NCBI RefSeq assembly: GCF_010183535.1
Contig: NC_071331.1
Location: 13,268,001 to 13,332,000 of the forward strand
DNA length: 64,000 nt
Direction of reading: 5' to 3'
Source of the DNA: Caenorhabditis remanei
Lineage: Eukaryota; Nematoda; Chromadorea; Rhabditida; Rhabditidae
Below, in pieces: positions 32,965 through 43,841 of this stretch (positions within the stretch are counted from its first letter, which is position 1; every line of letters starts with the position of its first letter). Position numbers and translations under genes: made by a program. Below the pieces are notes generated by a model. It was not told the origin of the DNA, searched no databases, and saw nothing but the letters and a program-made list of their open reading frames with translations.

Positions 32965-35900
32965 CTATTCATTGTTTGAAGACGTTCGTGATGCCTCGAC
33001 AATTTCCACATGACCATTCGGTTGGTGAACTTCGAAAGTGAGTGTCCTATTTGATGGACTTGCGTTTCGCATTGTTGCCACGTCTAACGCAGAAATTGGT
33101 TTAGGCTTGAAGAATTGTGTGCGGATCTGAAATGATCCCGCAAATACAATATCGGATGAATATAGGAAGGCTTACTTGTTTCCACTGTTTTACAGTGCAT
33201 CTCTTACCATCCGCCTCATCAATCAGAACAATGTCTAAATTCAAAAAATGATTATTTAATACCAGATTATACACGGTCTCCTAGAACGATTTTAGGGGCA
33301 GATTACGTCATCAATCGTGGAATGTCACGAAAAATGAAAATTTTCTGAAAATTCACACGTGAGGGAGTTTTTGAACGGGGAATGAACTGCTCGTCCATTT
33401 TCTCGAGAACCAGGGCAAATCTCGAAAAACTGTCACACAGATTTGTTTGAAACCGTGATAGGAACCCACCATAAATTTTTTGTGTTTTTCTGTTGGGTAA
33501 CTTTTGAGTTATCCTTTGTTGAAAAATCAACTGAAAACACCCGACTATTTCAATAACTTTGAAATATCTGACCTCATTTTGCATATATCAAAAATCCGTT
33601 TTCACAACTTTTTTCCTATGTTCATTGGCTATCATTTGCACTCATTCATTACGTGTTTGCTTCTAAACTGACCTAGTTATGTCAGCAATTCCAGTTCGGA
33701 CGAGAAAATAGTGCCAAAGCAAAAAATGACATAACTAGGTCAGTTTAGAAGCAAACACGTAATGAATGAGTGCAAGTGATAGCCAATGAACATAGGAAAA
33801 AAGTTGTGAAAACGGATTTTTGATATATGCAAAATGAGGTCAGATATTTCAAAGTTATTGAAATAGTCGGGTGTTTTCAGTTGATTTTTCAACAAAGGAT
33901 AACTCAAAAGTTACCCAACAGAAAAACACAAAAAGTTTATGGTGGGTTCCTATCACGGTTTCGAACAAATCTGTGTGACAGTTTTTCGAGATTTGGTTCT
34001 CGAGAAAATGGACGAGCACTTCATTCCCCGTTCAAAAACTCCCTCACGTGTGAATTTTCAGAAAATTTTCATTTTTCGTGACATTCCACGATTGATGACG
34101 TAATCTGCCCCTAAAATCGTTCTAGGAGACCGTGTTATAATGAAATAACATACGTTTAGCACTCAGTACTGGCATTTCCGAGAATCCGGGAGCTGCTACC
34201 AGTTTTCCAAGTTGAGCACCACAGTTTTCAGTCATGTGTTTAATCTAGAAAGAAGTCGCGAGAATTTTCTTCGTAACATTTGACGCTAACTCACACTTCC
34301 ATTAGAGTACTCGTCATCATCATAAAGCTCTATTTTAACAATTCTCCAAAACTCTGGATTACAAACGAGATACTGATTATCTTGACGAGATCGAATGTCT
34401 CTGCTGGTGCAGAGCTGCACGTCACATTTTTTACAAACAATTTTATACGTTGAGTTTTTTAATATCAAAGAATTGTCCAGTTCCCGTTTCTTGGTGCTTT
34501 CGTTCATTATTTGCGGCCATATCAATCTGTTCTCTTGGGAAACAAGCCGCAAAAAATTATCCAAGTTCTCGTTGATACGCTCGAGGGCCGCCTTTGACAT
34601 CTTCTCCTAGAAAAATAAATTTTATTGAAGATATAATAAAGTCCAGAAACCTTGTCTTTATTAGCCCTTTCTTGTTTTTCGAGGCTCGGATCATTCGTTA
34701 TTAGAATGGATCTAGAGTCATTTGCCCGTCCTCGTCCTGGAATGCGTTAATAAATCCTTTTTCAGTAAATTCTAATTACCTCTTCTTTGTACGTGAGCAA
34801 TCACATTGGTGGCATAATTGTATTTGATAACCAAATTGCATTCTGAGATATCAAGTCCCTCTTCTGCTACCGATGTTGATACCAAAACTCGAACACCTCC
34901 AGTTGCAAACTTCTTCAGTTTCTCTACCTGATCTGATCTTGATATCGCAGAGTCTTCACTTCCTTCCGTTGTTTTATTCAATCCTAAAATGTAATCGGTT
35001 CTGATATTTTGCGATAGGAGATTCTCGTTGTCGCACAAAATGTTCTTCAAAGTTATGGCATCATAGCGAGTTTGTACGAAGATGATTGCTTTTGAATTTT
35101 GGTTTTCCCGATGGTTCTCTGTCAGTAAATCTTCGATTTTCAGAATCATTGGATTCTCAATTGGCACGTCAGAACCAAGCTGTTCCAATAGAGGGTAGTA
35201 CTGATGTAATACCTCTTTCATTCTTTCAGTGAGAAATCGTTCTTGTTCTTTCACTTTTTCGTCAAAATACTTAAAAGCAGTTCTCGGATTGAAGTTCGAA
35301 TTGAAGGATTGAGAACGATAACAAATATCTAACATGTTCAATGCTTCATTAATATTGTTTCGGTTTCCTTGAAAGTTCTGTTCAGCAACACTTCTTTTCA
35401 AACAGCTCAACCAATTCAGATACGCAACATGATCTTTCGCTGGTGTCTTCTCCCCGTTTGTCACTTTTGAATACTCTTCTCTGCTAACAAATGCGGTCTC
35501 CAACATCATCGTGATGTTATCCATCATTTGTTTGACCAATTCCGCAAACCGTCCACTTGATCCATCTTTGTTCTTTTCAAACGAGTAGATCTCTGTCAAT
35601 AACAAGAATATTAGATGTTTTAGTTTGGACCTTTACTGACTTTCTGGAATGATTGGGGAAAACATCTGAAGTTCATCCGCGTATTCGCAGACTGTACTCA
35701 ATTTCTCAACATCTAGTAATGCACACATACTAGCAATATGTTGAATAACTTTCTCGACATTGTTAGCGTCTCCAGTTCCAAGTGAGGCTGTGAGGCCCAC
35801 TATTTGTGGGAGCTCATGATTATCTGGCATTGTGCCCATGTTCTTCAGGGTGTGATACTCACGCATGATATCTGAAAATCTTGGTGGAGATGCAAAATAA

Positions 35901-37683
35901 CTTTTTTGGAACACTAACTTGCGTACGGAGAATTGTTGACAGTGCTATGGCACTCATCGAAAAGAATTATTGAAAATGTCGATAAATAAAACTTTTCATT
36001 TGAGAACTCGGATAATTCGTCTTCATGCTCGTTGCAAAGATTTCTGGAATAAAATATAGCATTTTGACATCTACTGATAGTTGGAAAACATACACAATCA
36101 TTTGAGGTGTTGCCACAATGATATCGTTCGAAAGTACGGCTTGTCGAGTTGGAGAATTGTCAGAACCTTGACAAATCTTAAGCTGAAAAGATATCTAATT
36201 GACTTTTCATCAAAATACTTTAGCTTACATCATAAGAATGCGCTAAAAAGTGATTCAGTCTATCGGCCTGTTGTTGCAAAATTGTTGTGTTTGGCGCTAA
36301 AAACAGAGCCTGAAAGTCAAATTTTTGTTTATTAATTGGAAGTATACAAAAAAGACCTTGAATGTCTTTTCTTCTCTAGCTCGAACTTCAAAATGATTTT
36401 TGACGATGTTTGCTGCAACTACTGTCTTTCCAGTTCCAGTGGGAGCAGTTACAATTGTATTGATGGCTTGAACAGCTAATCGGCACAACTCAACTTGATA
36501 GTTTCGAAGATTGATTGAGTTTTCTTAAAACAGAAAAATGATATACGGTTTGATGAAAAAACTTTAAAAAACTAACCGTTTTGTAAACTTGGATTGACAG
36601 AAGAATTGACTATTCGACGTGTAGAATAATCGGCAATACGATCGAATCGGTAGTTGATTGATCTGAAGATAAAATTTAAACTTCAAGATTCATAGTCAAG
36701 CACTGTACCTCAATCCATTTGGAGGATCATCCAAACCAAGATGCATCATCATTTCACTAGCCAGTACATCTATATCACATACAATAATCGGTTGTTCTTC
36801 TTTGACAGTTCCTGGAAAGCTATATAATCTCAAATTCATTGAAAATGGTCTAATCTTACTGAAATGATCAGAAAATTGGCCATTCTGGAAGTTGAACAAC
36901 GAATCAACAAAATGGCGAGCTTCTTCATTTGAATTCGGAGAAGGAGATTCATAAATTGTGAACAATATGTCAAGAGCTGCGAACGGACCAAGTCTCGGAA
37001 CAGATCTCAGAATCAATTTCTTTTTTCTCAAATCTCTTTCTCTTCTCTTTTCAGCATCATCAACTTCTTCACGATTCACTTCGTCAATTATTTCGATTCC
37101 GCAGTCTAATCGCCGAACGACATCATCGTAAACCGGGAGAGCTCGAAGATAATTCATAACTACTGTTGGATCGGTAAACTGCAGAAATCCATCGATATTG
37201 GACAAAATGAGCCTGAAATTAGTGAAATTCAAAGTATCAAAACAGAGAAATACTCACCCGAACATGCTTTTTCGTGTTGTTTCATCAGAACATCTCAACT
37301 GTTTATGAATTCCAGAGTTTTTCACTGAGAAATCCCTGTTTTTGCTTCTAAATTTTCATTTTACTCACTGTACTTATTCAAATAAGTCATAATTTCCTTG
37401 TAAAGTCGCTCATTGTCCGTTTTTACGAGCTCACTTGCTTTGAGCTTTTTGAAAAGTTTTTCGGCGAATTCCTCTGCCGTCTCGCTGTTTTCAATCAGTC
37501 TCTCAACTTTCATACGTGAAAGTAGGTCTTTGAAGTTATCGATCTGAAAATATGAGTGATTCTAGGAAAATAATTTCCTTCAATACTCACTTTCTCCTTG
37601 TCTTTATAAATTTCTTCCAAGCATTTTATAATTTTTTCTTCGTAAAGTTCAATTAGAGCTGCACATTGATTTTTGCGAACCAT
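32965..37683 (-). CDS. drh (drh-1/drh-2 group): RIG-I-like dsRNA helicase (DRH-1/DRH-2 type), copy 2
   Basis: The exons run from the ATG at 37683 (first exon 37591-37683, the same 93 bases as copy 1) to the stop at 32965-32967, with an unbroken frame throughout. Helicase motifs: APTGTGKT (I), DECH (II), [29 protein letters not shown] and HVQRRGRGRA. In the regulatory domain the first zinc pair is CKKC, but the second reads HMTENC where copy 1 has CLGRNC, a Cys-to-His change at the third ligand. One exon (about 34785-35605) spans what is four exons in copy 1. The intron 33235-34153 carries an 863-base foldback element; without it, it would be about 50 bases. Role as for copy 1: dsRNA sensing with Dicer. 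Confidence 0.9.
33272..34134. mobile_element. Foldback/MITE-like palindromic element inside a helicase intron
   Basis: The left arm 33272-33684 (413 bases) and right arm 33727-34134 (408) are almost perfect inverted copies around a 42-base loop. The arms differ by a 5-base indel near the 33410/33990 position and a few substitutions. The ends are CACGG...CCGTG, and both sides are flanked by TTATA (33267-33271, 34135-34139), a 5-base target duplication. No transposase is encoded; the mirrored frames on both strands are by-products of the palindrome. The element sits in the penultimate intron of helicase copy 2, 37 bases from the acceptor side and 19 from the donor side. The high arm identity suggests recent insertion or strong homogenisation. 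Confidence 0.9.
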
Positions 37684-38228
37684 TTCTCTCCTGAAAACAG
37701 TTTTTAGTTGGAGAATATCACTAAAAAAATGCAATTCTACGAGAGAAAGTTCGGGAAAGATCTTGAGTGTTCTCTGATCGAAAATAATTCTGAAGTGAGC
37801 AATGATACAGAGGCGGGAAAGAGCGAAGATTTGAAAGAAACGGAGCTTTGTTGCATGGTGTTTTTTTCTGTTGAGAAAATTGCAGAATAAACAAATAAAT
37901 TCTTAAAAATAGGAACTTGTCACTCATGGCGAGAGAAGAAGAGATTGAAGAGAATGAAGACAGCGAAGGTTGCTGTTGCGCCGCATGTTTCCAGAATGAA
38001 AATTGAACTGATAATTATTTCTTTCTTTCACACGGTTGACCATAACGATATTTTTCAAAACGAAAACATTTTGTGCATATTAAATTAAACACTGATTTAT
38101 GCACAAAACACTCGCGTATTTTCAGAAGTCGAATAATCGGAAAATTATAATCTAAAAGTTCATTCTTATCGCCGAAAAATTCCAAGTAAATCGAAAAAAA
38201 AGCAGTGAAAGTAATACAAATGCGAGAG
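37684..38228. other. Intergenic: helicase copy 2 promoter and phosphatase 3' flank
   Basis: The short + frame at 37708-37890 has no features. No element recognised. Confidence 0.45.
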
Positions 38229-39811
38229 TTATTTCAGACAAATTGAAGCGTGGAGAGTCACTGGTTTGTGTGGACCAACAAACTTTTCTTCGGCAACAAG
38301 ACCGTAGTAGAGACCAGATGCACAGAATGAATCCTAAAAAACGAAATCACGATAGTCTTACAACTGAACAATCTTACATGTCTGAATAAATCATTCATCC
38401 TATCATTGTACATGATCCTGTCACTCCATGCTGGGCAGAGAGTTCTTTGGAACTCTTCTTTTCCTTTCTCATTCAGTTCATAATGACGAGATGGCTGAAA
38501 CGAAACAATCTGTTTACTAAAAACTTCCAAATCAAGCTTACTTGGAAGAAGCAAGTTTCTTCTTTCAAATTCCCCTTGAATGCGATATTTGCCAACTCTC
38601 CATTATATCTTTTGACCATTTGACCTCTTCCCAAACGGAAGAACCAATCATGAATCGAATGTAAATCAAATCGAGTTCTCTCAACAGTTGTGGTTCTTCT
38701 ACCATGTCTATCCACATGTTCGATTGATTCTACATTTCCATCTTCATCTTTCTTCGCAACTGTCTGGACCATTTGAGTCTTGGCCAGATAGTTCAGAAGA
38801 TCTGTTTCATGAAGTTGAGAATTGAAAGATCCGGCCACAAGAATAGCATCATTACGAAGACCTTCCTCGTCTAGCCTGAAAGAGAACAACTTGAAAGAAA
38901 AATAATTCAGTTCAGTTAACTAACTCTTTCAACAACATTTCGATTTGATCTTCTCTTTTTGCAGCTGCCTTCGTGATTGATGCATTCTTCGTAGCGATCT
39001 CATTCACGTCTTCAAAAGGAACAGAATGAAGATTCAGATTCACGAACGTCACTTCTTTTCCATGAATACGGAACCGAGCCAGCAAGAATCCTGTTCTCTG
39101 ATTTGCCAAATCACGACTTCCATCATCATTCTGGAAAAAATATATTATTCTGGATTTTCAATATTTCTTCGACATACATAAAAATCTCTTCTGAAAGTGT
39201 AGCTCTGTCCAAAAGTGTTCTGAATGAATCCATCGCATTCTTTGTTTCCTGAAATGAAATATTCAATCTTAGAACTTCAAAAAAAGAATCTAACCAATGG
39301 AATGTTGATGTCCTGAACGAAGATTGATATATCCAGTTGATGAGAATCTATCATAATACTGAACTTCCGAATGATCCTTGAACAGGTACAAGTTTCCGAG
39401 ACCCTACAGTAACGAACTTCATATCTCTGGCATTTTGAATGAAAAACTTACAGTTAGTTTAGTGTCGAAGAAAGCGATTGAACTATCGAAAGCTCTGTAG
39501 ATTTCCGGATTGTCAGTGATGCTGAAATGATGAATTTATACTTAACGTACTGAAATATAACAGCTAACCATCCACAAATAACTCTTGCTGCATAATCAGG
39601 ATTCTCTGCTGAATGAAGTCCTTGAACATGAACGACAGCAAATTCACACTTTTGTTCGTATATTTCCTTCGCAACTTCAGAACACCAAGCTCGAATCAGA
39701 TCATCCTGGAAGATATATGAAGTAGCATAAGGCTCACTTGATCAGACTTACATCAGTTCCAATTGTGGAAATATCTCCAGTGATGGCAACTTGTTTGATA
39801 TATTCTGGCAT
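38229..39811 (-). CDS. Type I inositol-polyphosphate 5-phosphatase homologue (INPP5A-like) with altered active site
   Basis: About nine exons from the ATG at 39811 to the TAA at 38229-38231 give roughly 400 residues, the INPP5A size. Collinear landmarks are AFDSSIAFFDTKLTGLGNL, LLARFRIHGKEVTFVNLNLH, AILVAGSFNSQL, TLCPAWSDRIM and VGPHKPVTLHA. The family cleaves the 5-phosphate of Ins(1,4,5)P3, ending calcium signals. Several catalytic positions differ from the family: the metal-binding Glu (QE) reads QG, NxHL reads NLNL, GDFN reads GSFN, and DHKPV reads PHKPV. PAWxDR keeps its Asp. The fold is probably kept but activity is doubtful. No frameshift or stop was seen, so it looks like a maintained pseudoenzyme rather than a pseudogene. 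Confidence 0.78.
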
Positions 39812-41418
39812 GCTCTAAAAAGTTAAATAGAACCAGGGAATGGAAGAACTATGAAACGATTAACGTTGAAAGTGAATTCTTTTAAAGTCCTCTATGAGAA
39901 CGGACGGCAAAAAATGAAATGTGAATTTAGTAGAATCAGTTTCTTTCGAATCCCAATTTCCTTCAAAAAGGTATTCCAATTTTCAATTTTCACTTCGAAA
40001 CCTTTCATTGAAACCAGTTCTCAATCTCTTAAAAAAGGCATTTCACTTCTCTTTATGGGGCGATGAAATGTGAGAGTAGAGGAACTTGTGGACAAACTTT
40101 CAGGGTGTGGTTCGGATTGAGGAATTGCTTTTTAAAATTTCAAAGATGATTCGAGAATGTGTTTGGTGACAAAATCTAGAAAACATTCAACCAATAGAAC
40201 AATCCATCAGAAATAAAGAAAACAATTCGAGAACAAGAATAATGAAAAGGTTTTGAAGGGGTAACCCGATGACTGTATGTCTCTATGTCTATTTGTCTAT
40301 TTTTTTCTTCTTTTTTCTTTTTGATTCTCTGTCTCTAATTCTATGAACATTGCGCGGGCGGAAACAGTGAAAAAGTATGGAAGACGGAAACGCCCTTTCT
40401 ATAAATCTCTTCCTCTCTTTTCCTATTTCCTCATCACCGTTCCCTTGTTTCGTAATCTCTCTGAAGGGTATTCTCTGATATTTTCCCATCAACAGAACAG
40501 ATGAAAAGATGACAAAATGGGAAGATAAAAATCAATGAAAAAGAAGAGAGAACGATTCAAATGACTCATCAGAATAACACCACCACACCCGAAATATGAA
40601 CGGAAACTTGAAAGAGAAAATGAAAGTAACCTTCAGAAACTAATTGAGTAATGAAGGAGTGGTTATCATCTTATCTAAATACAGGGGTAAAATAGTAAAA
40701 AATACAAAAACTAGACAAGATAGGTTGTCATGCAGTCCCACATTTTCGAATTACTTCAGTTTTTCAAAGCATTTAGAATAAATGTAGATCTTCAGTGTTG
40801 AAGTCAACAATTTATTCATAAAAGCCTTCCCTGATAACCTGTAACTCGGCAAAATAGTTTGACTTTCATTTTAACAAGTTCTGTGGAAAACAGTACCTCA
40901 AAAGTTAGTAAATTTCTAGGAAGAACTCTTGCAAAAAAGTTGACAACTACAAAAATGAAATGCCAGATTAGTTCTGGAATGATTCTTTCGAAAACCTTGA
41001 AAATAAAAAGAAAAATTTTCACTTTCACAATCCTAATGTAACTAGTTGAATTTTCAATTTCCAAAACATTTTAAAATAAAATGCAACAACTGACAATTTC
41101 GAAACAAAAGAAACCAATCATCGTCTATATAGTCAACGTTTTCTAAAGTAGCAAAAACCGGGGGAGTAATTGTGTATTTTGGTTGTTGACAGTAGTGATT
41201 AAAATGAGAATTTCCCGAGAATTTCTCAACTTTTACTCCTTCATCATGTCCTATTTTTCTTTGTCAAATAGAAATGATGGTTTCGAGAAGCATGGGATTT
41301 AGGAACTTGTTTTGAGGAGGAGTAAGAGAGGAGACAGGAAGGACAAATGGACGGAACAGAATTTCTAGAATCTTTCCGCATCAGAAAAAATAAAAAATCT
41401 CTAAAAGATTCAAAAGTT
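39812..41418. other. Intergenic upstream of the phosphatase homologue
   Basis: 1.6 kb without a supported exon. The frames 39851-40066, 40289-40492 and 40816-41064 are low-complexity or mirrored by the opposite strand. T-rich and CT-rich tracts at 40285-40420 resemble promoter DNA. Confidence 0.45.
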
Positions 41419-43599
41419 TCATGAAGTTTTATTATCATTCAATTGTTTGACATTTTCAAAGTTGCTACCATCCAGTCTTATATACAAATCTTTCCTCGAG
41501 GAACAGCACTTTCCGACAATGTATCCGGCAAGAAATATAACGATGATTATAAAAGATAAGAGTGATGAAATAGATGCTTGATAAGTTTCAGATGAGACTA
41601 GGTCGCGTTTGTTGAATTTTAGGTTAGGTTTCTTCATTCCCTTGTTCTTCTCTTCTGTGATTTTTCTATCGTATTCCATCATGTCTTTCAGCCAATAATC
41701 CATAACCTGAAAATATTTTAAATGCTGAAAGAGAAATTGAAAATTCTGAAAACCTTTTTCTCGAAATTATTCCTCATTCGTGGCCTTTCCCCAGTTGTTT
41801 CATTCCAATAAACATCAAAGTAACTCGATTTTTCTGCATTTGAAATCTCAAATCCATCTCCAGGATGTCCGTATTTAATAAAATTAATAAACATATCCTG
41901 ATATACTTTCTTCAAATGAATCTCGTTTTCGTCTTCTTGAAATGGATGAACACCCATTATATAATACAGATCATCTGTATGTCTGGCATGTTTAGGATAG
42001 GTGAATTCGTAGAGATACGCCTGAAAAAAATTGTTAATTGTCAGTTTACAAAATTCACTTACAGGGATGTTCTTGTCTAAAAGTTTATTCACTCTAATTT
42101 TTGTTGGAACCATAATTAATTGAGTTCTATCCGTATGATTATCTCGATCTGAAACTCTTCATCGTGTTGATCTCTCATGACTGTGGAACTCTCACTAACC
42201 AAACTTTCCTTCTTTCAAATCATTTCGGTATTTTGTTTCAGACTCATCAGGATTCTCGAAATCAAGTGACTCTGCCAGTGGAATTTTCTCCGGATCAAAA
42301 TCGAATTCTGTTTTTATGCATCCTGTTAATATCGGAATCTCTTTTGGAGAGTTTAAGAACTCTGATTGTTTCACATTGGGGAATAAAGGTCCCCGATAGA
42401 TAAGACCGCCATATTCTGGGTAACCTGATTCTTCCATCGATCTTTGGATTCTGAAACAAAAAGCTTATAATCATTTCACTCAACTCTGATTTCACCTCAA
42501 CAATTCCATTCCACTTTTCGCCTGTAAGCACCTCATTGTATGTTTATCCTGCTCACTTCTTGTCATCTTTTTGATTACTTTCGAATCAATGAAACAGTTT
42601 GCATGCTTTGCAAACAGTTGTGTTCTCTCTATATGATCCTCCAGCTGGTCATAATATTGATGCGATGACATGAGAATAGCTCGTTGGAATAAACTGGAAT
42701 TTCAATCTATCTTTGTATCAATAAAGAAAACTTTACCTCAAATCCTGATTTATTTCCGTGCTGAAAGTCAACAAAGCAACAATTGTTCCACCGTACGAAT
42801 GTCCGAACATGGTTACTTTTTTATTGTTTCCACCGAAGTTGTGAATCTCTGATTGAACGTAATCCAAAGATTTCAGGATATCTGAGAAGCAATTTTCAAT
42901 TAAAATATATTTTTGAGAATTAAAATACCATAAATAGCCACATTGTTCGGTGCAATACTTTGATCATCTACAGCAAAATGAGAGAATATTCCAAGCCGAA
43001 ACCCAGGAATAACAAGAATAACATCTGAAACTATTTGGATGAATTAAAGAATGGTTCCATTACATACCGTTTTTCACAAAAGAATCCATCAGAAAAGTGT
43101 CATTGAACATAACTGCAGAGTCATAGAGTATATCTCCTCCATGAATATAAACAGCAACTGCACATCCTTTTGATTCCTTCTCACAACATTTTACAGTTTG
43201 TTCACAAGTTATCAAAACTCACCAAACATTTATCTGAAGTGAAGATATTCACATGAAGACAATCTTCATCAATCCATTCTTGAGGACTACTAGTTTCTGT
43301 TGAATTGGACATACATGCTGGACCGTATTCTGAAAGAAAAAGAACTCAGATGAGAGAATTCAAATCTATAAACAGAAGTTACTTTTTGCCTGTCTGATTT
43401 CTTTCCATTTATCAGCTGTTTCTGGTTTCTGAAATCTCAACTCTCCGATTGGAGGTTTTGCAAATGGGACATGCTTGAATGAATGATATTCTCCAACTCG
43501 CTCTCCATTCAACTTCCCGTAAGAGGTAGTTATAATTACAGATTTGGAGAAACGAATGAATAGTGGAAGTAGACAAATCAAGGAAGTTTTCAACTTCAT
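41419..43599 (-). CDS. Membrane-anchored carboxylesterase-like protein, copy 1
   Basis: A multi-exon gene from MKLKTSLICLLPLF (signal peptide) to a stop at 41419. Type-B carboxylesterase features: ITTSYGKLNG and HVPFAKPPIGELRFQ at the N-terminus, DEDCLHVNIF, AVAVYIHGGDI at the oxyanion region (usually HGGG), the nucleophile elbow FGHSYGG (usually GESAGG) with Ser kept, KTEFDFD with the acidic residue, and YIMGVHPFQEDENE with the His. Near the C-terminus is a transmembrane segment (SLLSFIIIVIFLAGYIV) and a short basic/Cys tail, so the catalytic domain would face outside or the lumen. The triad appears complete. Substrate unknown. The paralogue lies 242 bases upstream on the same strand. Confidence 0.85.
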
Positions 43600-43841
43600 G
43601 ATAAAAAAGTGAAAACGATTTTGTTTTTAGAGAATCGATGTGTACTGTCTCAATGATAAGAACATTGTGAGTGATAGGGAGATGAAATGTTCACTTTAGT
43701 TTAGTCTGGGGTTTGAGTTTTTGCTGAACATAACTTTATGACTATAAACATTGACTTCCTAGTTGTTCTGAAACATATGTGATGTTGTCCAAAAAAAAAA
43801 CAGGAAAACCGTCTCATGTATATTGAAATTTATTTTGTTAA

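Noticed and set aside
33303..34081. Mirrored 84-93-codon frames on both strands of the foldback element
   Set aside because: They are the same palindromic sequence read twice, with no domain; products of the inverted repeat, not genes.
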